64,000 bases of DNA. Source: Colletotrichum lupini. Taxonomy: Eukaryota > Ascomycota > Sordariomycetes > Glomerellales > Glomerellaceae. The stretch spans positions 868,001-932,000 of the forward strand of contig NC_064681.1 in NCBI RefSeq assembly GCF_023278565.1, written 5' to 3'. The translations under genes were made by a program, and so were the position numbers. The first letter of the stretch is position 1, and each line of letters opens with the position of its first letter. Below the pieces are notes generated by a model. That model ran no database searches, was not told the DNA's origin, and saw only the letters and a list, made by a program, of their open reading frames with translations. This document shows positions 46,979 through 55,817 of the stretch, piece after piece.

Positions 46979-49429
46979 ATGGAGATGGTACGACCCAGGG
47001 CATCTGATCAAGCAAGTGTAGAATGGCGCAAGGCAGAGCAAGCATTGGTAGAAAACCGCGCCATTGTGTACGCGCAGTGCGCGGGCACCCAATAGCAACC
47101 ATTCCAGACATTGTCGCGAGCATTGAAGAACGTTGTCAGCAAGCTGCAGGATACAATAGCTTCTTATCGCCTAAAGCTAGCCGCGGGAGCCGTCTGTCCA
47201 TCTTGGGCAAGCCAAGGTAGCCCATCGCACGAGGCCGTGAAGTTCAAAAGAGGGTAACGACATTGGCGCGGGAGGCAACCTGATGATGTACATATCTCAC
47301 CGCAGGTATCTGTAAGTGAATGCTAAAGAGGGGTTGATTTGCGTGGCCTCTTTTGTCTGGCGTCTTGGGAGTTCCCCACTAGACGACGGGAGGCCGAAGG
47401 GAAAAGTGTGTAATGTACACCGCACGCGATGTAGGTGGCAGGTCCCGTGGCGCTGTTTGGCCATACACGTACGTGTTGAGGATGTTGCTGCTTGCGTGGA
47501 TGAGTGAGGCTGTGCAGACCAATACTTGGCTTGCCGGGCCGTGGGGTTTGGCAGTTGAAAGTTTGTGTAGCTCGGCTGCGAAGTGAAGAAGAGGGCTGAT
47601 CATCATGGTCGGATTTTAATCGCGATGGAAAACAACAACATCAAGACAGGTTGTTTGTCTAGCTCGAGGTTTATGTTAATACGAGTTGCTGTATTGTTAA
47701 AGGAGCAGATTTGCCATCCGATCATGTGCGGGAGGAAGACCCTGAATTATGGCATGAACGTAGACTGGACCGTCGTACCCGCCTGCATACGTCAAAATGG
47801 GGGGATGTCTCTAGTCAATGCGACCCCCAATTTTTGACGTGGTCCTCTCCAAATAAAGTAGAACCCAAACCAAAAAGAAGGAGGATGAATAAACATTCCA
47901 GTAGAGCGTGATGGGTTGTGTAGATTTGAAGCACATGTGGCAGCTATGCTGAGAATGCTAAAGTCTTGAAAATTCGTCTCGGGTAAGGTAAGGTCCGAAT
48001 AACATGAGAAAGACACAGACAGATGGATGGGATCTGATGAGGAGGATTACTCCCGTCTGGACGGATACAGAGGAGGAAAGACCCAAAACCAAAGTTTGGT
48101 GGTTTCGAGGTCCCCACCATCAACGAGCTGTGAGATACGTACTGGAGATCGGTGCAAGGTCTCCCCAGGCACTGCCGTCTTCTCTGGGGGCTCTGGGCCT
48201 CTTGCGCATCACTTTTTGCCATCCAAGTCGTCGTCATGCCTGCTCCAGAATCAACGCCGCGACACTTGTACCTGGTCTGAACAACTCGCCGCAGCAAAAG
48301 GACCGACGAGCATACCTTCATCGGCCCAACGCAAATCGAGGACCCTTTCCACCGCCTTTCGTTTCTTCTCGTCGTTCGCATACTTACCTTCATCCTGATC
48401 TGACATGATTCGCTCCAACCAACAACGACAAGATTGCAAGGGTCTCTAACAACTTGTCAGAAACACTGATATCTTCCCTTCGTCCATTATTATCGTTCCT
48501 CGTTAACACCAAATGCCAATAAACAAAAAGGCTCCTTGGCTTTCCCCCCCTCTTAACAAACGAAGCATCTGCCCAGGCCCGAAAACAAACCGACGAACAG
48601 CCACACTCATTTGCGCCATCCTCCGCGAGATAGATCTCCAAGAAGCGCTACCAGCAGAGTATCAAGGTTAATCAAAGCCACCGGCAACGTCCGGCATTCG
48701 CAAGGCCAAAGACTACCGCCGCCGCTACGTGACCTCGACTCCGTACCGCGGTCAGTAACTCTCCTCGCACCACGCACTCGGAGAGGCGCAGACAAGCCCA
48801 CTCGACCCGAACCCTTGCCAGGCGCCGCCGTCTCCCTCCTCTCACACGCCGAGACGCTCGATACTTGGGGCGTTCCAATCACCCCGCCAAAACTTCTCCA
48901 ACGGTCCAACAGACCAGATACCGCACTACGCACCATTACAGCACACGCTTAAAAGGACCCCGTGGACGGTGGACCAGCGGGACGCCGGGCTGAGGTTTAA
49001 TTTAAAATAACCCCCAGTTCGTCTGGCCCGTCCGACCTTGCCTTACCCTTCCCCTCCGAGCGTCACTTCCAGGCTGCAGCTCAACTAGGCCCTGCGCATC
49101 CGTACCTATTTCTTCCAAACTCCCGCCGCTTGCCCCCCGAAACATACGCGCACAGCTTCCCGCATTGCTGTCATTCCATTCACCGAACCTTAACTCTTTT
49201 CCACAGACAATCCGCCCATCGTCCATTCACTTCAGTCGTTCACGGCCGCTTTGCGATATCTTGCGACGTTCATATCAGCGTCTCTTCTGGACATCCGACC
49301 ACTCCGCTTCGACTCGGGCGCTTTCCCCCTTTGTCCGTCATAGGACCCCTAGATCCGTGCTTCCGACGCAAGTCTCTCGTCCCCTCGCGGCTCAGCGCTC
49401 CTCCGTCCGCAGGTTCCGCGACCGCAAAG
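46979..49429. other. Intergenic region
   Basis: About 2.4 kb without a supported gene. On the minus strand an ATG at 48406 is followed after MSDQDE by a perfect GTAAGT, which could be a first exon, but the downstream sequence is not recognisable. The last 400 bases are C/T-rich and probably the promoter and leader of the GAT gene. Confidence 0.45.
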
Positions 49430-51227
49430 ATGAAGGCCATGAAGGGGCTTAGTGTGAATCGGATGATGAGTACGCTCAAGAAGCGAACGACGAATAGTGA
49501 GTTGAAACCACCATACACCCTAACTCCATCTAGAGTGATCCCGAAGGAAGTGCTGATCGATATCTCTCCCCGCAAGACTTCAGTGGATCCAGCCAAGTGT
49601 CGGCATCGCCAGTAGACCCGCAGAACGAGACGCCCGAAGCTACGGCTGCGCGTAGCGTGGTATGCAAGACCTGGCCTTCCCTACGCCAATGATCACAGCT
49701 GACGTAGTGCTCAGAAACAATTTTGCGAATCTGGAGGCCCCAATGCTCAGGTATATGCTTAGTCGCGACAATTTGTGCTCGCGGTGAGCTTCCTGCTAAT
49801 AGAATATACAGGGCGACGAAGTCCTCTACCTCCCGCCCATTGTCGATGCCGCTGAGTCTTCTCCGGCCGCGGCCGCCGAATGCGCGCGCATCATCCGGAA
49901 ATACCTAGCCAAGGATAACCACGCCAAAGCCTCGTGGCAGTACAATGCCATCATGCTGATTCGCATCCTTACCGACAATCCCGGCCCCACGTTCACGCGG
50001 AATATGGACAAGAAGTTCGCCGATACCGTCAAGGAGTTATACCGTACTACGCACGATCCCAGTGTCAGACAGATGCTATCCGAGACATTGGATACTTTCG
50101 AGGCTACCAAGTTTGACGATCAGGGTCTGGGCGAGTTGATCTCTATGTGGAAGAAGGAAAAGGAACGAAGCTACAAGCAATATGGCGTAAGGGCTCCTAA
50201 AAAAAGCAGTCGATTCCGTCCTTACCGAACTGACATATCCCCATAGAATCCCAGACAGTCTATGGCTGGCCCCGATCCTCGGACTATGAATGCGCCGCCA
50301 TTCAATCCCCACTCGCAGAATTATTTTGCAAGAAATCACACCAATCGAAGCTTGCCTACCCCCGTTGAGCTTGCAAGTAGGTTAGAGGAGGCGAGAACAT
50401 CTGCAAAGTTACTTTCTCAGGTTGTCGTCAACACCCCTCCCCAGGAGGTCATCAACAATGACCTGATCAAGGAGTTCGCGGACAGATGCCAGAGTGCTTC
50501 GAGAAGTATACAATTGTACATGACTGCCGAAAACCCGTCTCCCGACAATGAGACTATGGAGCACCTGATTGATACGAACGAGCAACTACAATCAGCGCTC
50601 AACCAGCATCAGAGAGCCGTTCTGGGCGCTCGGAAGCAGCTCGGAATCGACCCGAGGTCAGATAATGCTAGCCCCGTGAGCCCCCAGACGGCCGAGTCTC
50701 AGCAAGCGAGTCGGACCCAAGAATGGACGCAAGCCCAGGCCCAGTCGTCATCTTCTAGTTCGACCCCTCCTCTGCCGACAAGGCCGTCCGAAGGAAGCGG
50801 AAAGGGCAAGGCATCAGAAACCTTCGCCCCACCCCCGGGACCGCCCCCGAAAGCGCAACCGCAATACGGGGCCGAGGACCCATTCAGAGACCCCCAGCCG
50901 GAGATCCACTACTCTTCATCGAGCAGACCCGGAGGGTCCGGTGGTGCGGTGGAACTACCGGGCGAGGAGCCGCGGCTGGCTCATGAGCCATTCCATCCAG
51001 GCTTCAACCCCACTCCAAGCTACCTTGGAAGACAAGACAGCGCTCTTGGCAAAATCACGATGCATGGCGCCGACGAAGCCACTACGCCTGGACCTCTCAG
51101 CGGTAACCCGATTCAGACTGTCGACCTCAGGAACAGGCAAGAGACACTGCATGAGGACTCGGATGATGACCTTTACGAATCAACCCCGAAGAGTTCCAAG
51201 AAGAAGGACCCGGTGTACAGGTACTAG
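49430..51227 (+). CDS. VHS/GAT-domain endosomal adaptor, Lsb5-like
   Basis: Proteins with VHS plus GAT modules bind ubiquitinated cargo and Arf-type GTPases at endosomes and the Golgi; yeast Lsb5 also links to actin assembly. Five exons are inferred: 49430-49496, 49577-49659, 49715-49750, 49812-50186 and 50247-51227, giving 513 residues in phase. The N-terminus MKAMKGLSVNRMMSTLKKRT is basic. The VHS-like helical region spans about 60-185 (ECARIIRKYLAKDNHAKASW, AIMLIRILTDNPGPTFTRNM). A GAT three-helix bundle follows at about 205-300 (ELASRLEEARTSAKLLSQVV, MEHLIDTNEQLQSALNQHQR). The rest is a Ser/Pro/Gln-rich tail with DPFRDPQ and an acidic end. Exon 3 is only 36 nt, and intron 1 appears to end in AAG. 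Assignment to the Lsb5 branch is by domain order only. Confidence 0.85.
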
Positions 51228-52457
51228 ATTGGGTGGCGGAAGCTCAATTGAGTGAGGAGGTGATGTATCCTGCCATATTTTGTTGATCAGAAAAGGGGGG
51301 TTGTTTTCCCTGCGCATATTGCTTTAGAGTTCTCGCAAGGGAGAAATTGGGTATCTTGTGGTGGTGTTCTCATTTCACCCAAGGCAGATGAAATTTGCCG
51401 CTCTTGATGAGCGAACACAGTTGTCGATTATAGGCATTAGCAAAGCACGGCGCCTGGCTTACGAGTTTACCTCTATGAAATCAGACCTTTTTATCCTCAG
51501 GGAAGTGACAATGCTCTTTTGTCGTCGCCATTGACCAGAGGAAGTGATGAGGCAATGGTACAGGGGGAGCTGCTTCTGGTGCTGTCGAGAGGGAAAGTGG
51601 GATCAGAAAGAGACGTTTCGCTACGTACTAAGTTGTAGGCAGTCTCCAACGTGGTTCCGAACATGTGGTCTACACTTTGCCATTTTCCTCTCGTTCCCCC
51701 CTCCTACAGAACGTCACAGATCATCTCTGCGCCCCTCCGATTGTTTTTTGCTCACGGTCCAGCCAGGACAGCAAGGTCTTCGTAGCTGTTGAGAGAAATA
51801 AGACGCCCCTGAGACGCAGCGATCGGCATGGCACTAACGCGACTGTAGAAGCGAGAGCGATGCCACGGCTATCTAGCTCGATGCACTCGAGTCTTCATTC
51901 ACCCCGGTATGCTTTGCGGAGGAATGCCATGAGAGCCATCACCCAAGGGTGTAAGTCCTGGTACTCCACCTTCATTCCCCCAATACTGTATACGGCCTTC
52001 CCGCCTCAATGCGACGCTGGCTGCTACACTGCAGTTGAGCGGCGTTGCCTCGCTCAAGGAAGGATTACTCTCAGCTTCTACTAGGCGCCGAAGCTCCTTT
52101 CGTGGCGAAGCAGTCATGAGGCAACTGGACGTGCCGGACCCCAAAGTATACTCCAATCATCAGCGACGATTTCAGATCTACGTCATATATCAGCTCGCAG
52201 GAATACGTCAGAGAAGTTGTAAAGCAGGCTGCGAGGCGTTCTGGGGAGGCAGCCGAGCTTACAATAAGCATCTAATTTCCGTCGTGACGACAGGCTATCC
52301 TATACCACTGCTTCAGAAGGTGATGTACTTGTCTGCTCAGATGAGTATAAACTCTTGGCCCCCTCTCTTTCTGCTGATCAGCCGAGTCTACTTATCACCA
52401 TTCACAAGAAGATTCAGAGGGCACAGTAATCCCCGACCACATCGCCGAACGGACAAC
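51228..52457. other. Spacer upstream of the HET gene
   Basis: Contains the 3' end of the GAT gene and the presumed promoter of the HET gene. The HET frame is open back to an ATG at 52035, but the upstream translation shows no conserved feature. Confidence 0.5.
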
Positions 52458-55400
52458 ATGCAAGACGATACGGGCCACATTACGTCGGCTATCAGGCCTG
52501 GGGAACTCGAAAAGGTCCAAGGGCTTTGGAAGTTTCAGGTACAACGTGTCAAGGCACAGACTTGGGCTTATCGGGATATCAAGTTCCTAGTGTATGATGA
52601 CACCGCCGACGCGGACGAGGGCGACTCGAAGACAGGCAAGACCAGCGAAAACACCGCGATCTTCGAGAGGCCTCCCAAGTTCATGCCGACGAGTTCCGAT
52701 CATGATTCATCTGTTGCACCACAAACCCTTGGAGATGGCGACGAAGATCCCATGTTCAAGCAAGCAATCATCTCATATTTGAAGCAACCGCACTCGGAAG
52801 CCGGGCCAGCTGCGGCATTTGAGTATCCTCCAGAAGACGACGACATGGACGATCCAGATCTTCAAGAGGCCATTCGCATGTCGTTGATGAGTGACGATGA
52901 ATCCAGCGACGGACCAATTACGGCGGATCCTTCGAGGCTGATTGCTGGATCATCTACAGCATGTAAAAAGACCCCCGAAGACGAGAACATGGATGATCCA
53001 GAGCTTCAAGAGGCCATCCGTCTGTCATTGATGAGTGACGGCGAGTCTGGCAACGCACCAATTTCAGCAGAATCCGGGCCCTCTGTTGCCAACACAGACG
53101 AAGATGAAGACGTCTTCGAATGCAGAATTTGCTCGAAGCTACCCACGTTTCCCCACGACAAAAAGACGCGGAACTTCCGCCTTTTCAAACCAGCGGACGA
53201 GTTTCCGCATCTCGTCACGGAACGGCCAAGCAGCGTCGACGTATGTGTCCATTATGTTGCAGTATCGTACTGCTGGCCTGAGGAAATCAAAGACGAGTAT
53301 GGAAACACCGTTCCTCCTATCATCGAATCAAAGGTCCGAGATCTCAACGGTAAGCCACGTGCTGCTCGGGCACTTGACGATGTTCTCGACCGTGCTGTCG
53401 ACTTTGCTAATTCCGCCGGGCTTCGCATGATTTGGATCGACCAGGAATGCCTTCCGCAACCGAAAGAAGATGGTTCAGAGGAAGACAAGGCGTACCAGCG
53501 ACTCGGGGTACAGGCACTGGACATAGTCTACAACAGGGCTATCGTTACAGCTGGCCTACACGAATCAACTATCAGCAAGACTGAGATGAGCGCGGTTCAA
53601 TTCTTGATAGACCACGAAACTGAAGAACTGCGTTATTTGAGCCTCCGTCCACAGCTGTTCCAGTATGCTCTGGATTTCTTGTACATGGTCCAAGCAGACA
53701 AATGGTATACACGAGCGTGGGTTATTCAAGAAGCGATCAGTGCCGGCGACGGCTTGGTTCTTGTGTTCAGACGAGGTCCCGGTGTTGTCTACACGTCCAA
53801 GCTTCGTGCCGATCAGAAGAAGTATTCGACTCCTCGACATCCACTGGACTCGGAGAGGCGAACTCTCAAGTCAGAGATTATCTGCATTCCTGTAGGCCTC
53901 TTTAGGGTCCTTGTCGAAACCTGCAAGTCTCTGCTGGAACAACGTTTTCAGGTTATGGGGCAGGCTCTAATTCGAACCAGCACCGGCAAGAATGCCATCC
54001 CGATCCTCTCCGTCGCCGAGTCCCTTCATCCAAAGATCACAGTGCGCCAGCATGTGGCCGGTGTCCACGTGTACGGAGGCAAAGTCTACGGTGGCCGTCA
54101 AAAGGTGAACGCCGCCACGGCTCTGACGCTGCTGAAGAGTCGTCACTGTCGCGATGTTCAAGATCGTCTGACTATCCTGGCAAACATGTGCAGTTACGAG
54201 ATTCGCTTAGACCCTATGAGAGTAGCGAAGGAATGTGATTCGCTTCGAATCGGTATTTTGGCCATCACGCTGCTGAATGGAGACACGTCCCTCCTGGTGC
54301 CTGAGGTCTATGACTTCCCTGGCGACGAAGACGGAGAGCCAGACCCTTCTATGGATCGCCGCGTGGGGAGCCTTCTGTCACCTTTTGACACGGACTCCAA
54401 AGGGATCAGTAGCTACGCAGTACAAGACGGCAAGCTCGTCAACCCTGCCGTGTACAAACATAGTTTTGGGGGTAAGAGGAAAGGACTCCATCTGTGTGCA
54501 TATCTCTGGACAGTCGACGATACTCTCGATCTCAGCCCTCTGAAATACCAATTCGCCGAGATCTGGCATAGGATGAAGTGCTTGCGCATCATCATGGACC
54601 CTCAAAAGGAGGAATCCGTCGATGAATTCGCTAGGCGAAAGGGTTTAATTACCCAACATTTCTCAAAGAACTACGTCAGAGACCGGGCGAAATCGGAAAT
54701 CTTTCACCATGGTGTCATCGCTGCTGACTCGAGTGTTTGGGAAGGCCTAGATGCGAGGGGGGTCCAGGTCAAAGCATACCTTGACGCCTACCGCGTAGAA
54801 GCGGAGCCCGAGATGCAGAAGATCGTGGCGGAGATCTTCTTCGCCATCTTGCGATACTTGCACGGCCTCTGTACCACTCAGTCTCTAGGCGCCGCGAACA
54901 GCATCTGGCAATCGATTCGCACGGATGCCGTCTATACACGTAGGCCAGAGATGCCAGACTTAGTGGGTGAGCAGCTTTTTTCACACGAAGACGTTCTTGT
55001 GGACCCTTTCCGAACGCTTCAGCTGGATAAGGATCGAGGCGGCGGCTACTATCAAGCCTGGATCGTGGACCGGATCATGCATGAGGGTGTCCTCTTCGTC
55101 GGCAGGTATAATTGCGCTTCCAATGTCCCGCTGGTGGGAGTGGATCCTAGGCCGAGCCGCGATCCAGGGGAAGGCCCAAGTCGGCAGAATGATGGCAAAG
55201 TTCCAGACAACATTATCCAACGGCAATTCCAGCGACGAGTCCTGGCAACGCTCTACAGTTCTGGGCTCGAAGGAAATTTCGACGCCCTCGAGGATCACGA
55301 AACCAGGATCGTCCCGTCCAGTCTGGCTTGGTTCGCAGAAGCTCTCAAGCGAGACCTCTTCACGGCAGAGGCAGAGCAAGCTCGGACGCAGCAGCTCATA

Positions 55401-55817
55401 TCGATCTTCGACGTGGATGGACCTTGCCTCGTTGCTACCGTCTTCAACTCAGACTGGGAAGTGCTGCCTCGTCCTGATATCAGAAGTATGAGTATCTGCT
55501 GGGTGGTTGAACCGGTGGAGAAGGCCAAGTCAGAGAGCCATGGGAAGCAGAGCGCCGCTGTCGATGAAGAGCAACTCATAATCGGCGGCAAAGGCAAGGA
55601 ATCTGAACGCATGCCTTTTACATCTAACACTCATGATTTTATGGTAGGCGGCAAGGGGAAGGAACCTGAGCACTCACCCTCTACACCCGACGCTGGTGAT
55701 CTGGGAATAGCCTCAAACACGGAATCTGCCGACCCAACTTCGTACAGAGTGTTGGATAAGGTGAAGGGAATGTGGCAAATAATGGACCTGCCCATGCAGG
55801 AATACGCCTTCATCTAG
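52458..55817 (+). CDS. Large HET-domain protein with tandem ubiquitin-interacting motifs
   Basis: HET domains (PF06985) are found in fungal proteins controlling heterokaryon incompatibility and are TIR-like cell-death modules. From the ATG at 52458 (MQDDTGHITSAIRPGELEKV) the protein has 1119 residues in one exon; an in-frame ATG at 52035 is possible but the extension looks non-coding. Residues about 128-147 and 176-195 are near-identical UIM motifs, DDPDLQEAIRMSLMSD and DDPELQEAIRLSLMSD, with the Ala and Ser of the UIM consensus; DPMFKQAIISYL (about 96) is a weaker third. The HET domain spans about 262-418 with the three classic blocks: HYVAVSYCWPEE, RMIWIDQECLPQ and WYTRAWVIQEAISAG. About 600 residues of unrecognised sequence follow, then a low-complexity tail with two GGKGKE copies and KVKGMWQIMDLPMQEYAF. 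No NACHT, NB-ARC or repeat domain is evident. No adjacent partner gene (for example het-s or patatin-like) is seen. Confidence 0.88.
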   Translation: MQDDTGHITSAIRPGELEKVQGLWKFQVQRVKAQTWAYRDIKFLVYDDTADADEGDSKTGKTSENTAIFERPPKFMPTSSDHDSSVAPQTLGDGDEDPMFKQAIISYLKQPHSEAGPAAAFEYPPEDDDMDDPDLQEAIRMSLMSDDESSDGPITADPSRLIAGSSTACKKTPEDENMDDPELQEAIRLSLMSDGESGNAPISAESGPSVANTDEDEDVFECRICSKLPTFPHDKKTRNFRLFKPADEFPHLVTERPSSVDVCVHYVAVSYCWPEEIKDEYGNTVPPIIESKVRDLNGKPRAARALDDVLDRAVDFANSAGLRMIWIDQECLPQPKEDGSEEDKAYQRLGVQALDIVYNRAIVTAGLHESTISKTEMSAVQFLIDHETEELRYLSLRPQLFQYALDFLYMVQADKWYTRAWVIQEAISAGDGLVLVFRRGPGVVYTSKLRADQKKYSTPRHPLDSERRTLKSEIICIPVGLFRVLVETCKSLLEQRFQVMGQALIRTSTGKNAIPILSVAESLHPKITVRQHVAGVHVYGGKVYGGRQKVNAATALTLLKSRHCRDVQDRLTILANMCSYEIRLDPMRVAKECDSLRIGILAITLLNGDTSLLVPEVYDFPGDEDGEPDPSMDRRVGSLLSPFDTDSKGISSYAVQDGKLVNPAVYKHSFGGKRKGLHLCAYLWTVDDTLDLSPLKYQFAEIWHRMKCLRIIMDPQKEESVDEFARRKGLITQHFSKNYVRDRAKSEIFHHGVIAADSSVWEGLDARGVQVKAYLDAYRVEAEPEMQKIVAEIFFAILRYLHGLCTTQSLGAANSIWQSIRTDAVYTRRPEMPDLVGEQLFSHEDVLVDPFRTLQLDKDRGGGYYQAWIVDRIMHEGVLFVGRYNCASNVPLVGVDPRPSRDPGEGPSRQNDGKVPDNIIQRQFQRRVLATLYSSGLEGNFDALEDHETRIVPSSLAWFAEALKRDLFTAEAEQARTQQLISIFDVDGPCLVATVFNSDWEVLPRPDIRSMSICWVVEPVEKAKSESHGKQSAAVDEEQLIIGGKGKESERMPFTSNTHDFMVGGKGKEPEHSPSTPDAGDLGIASNTESADPTSYRVLDKVKGMWQIMDLPMQEYAFI
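52833..53060 (+). repeat. Tandem duplication encoding two UIMs
   Basis: Coding sequence from 52833 recurs from 52977, an offset of 144 bases (48 codons). About 80 bases are closely similar at nucleotide level, with mostly synonymous or conservative changes; the linker part of each unit has diverged. Confidence 0.85.

Noticed and set aside
47944..48439. Possible small minus-strand gene starting MSDQDE before a GTAAGT
   Set aside because: The start and donor look good, but no downstream exon gives a recognisable or clearly conserved protein.
52035..52457. N-terminal extension of the HET ORF from the ATG at 52035
   Set aside because: The extra 141 residues show no conserved feature, while the ATG at 52458 begins a sensible N-terminus shortly before the acidic UIM region.
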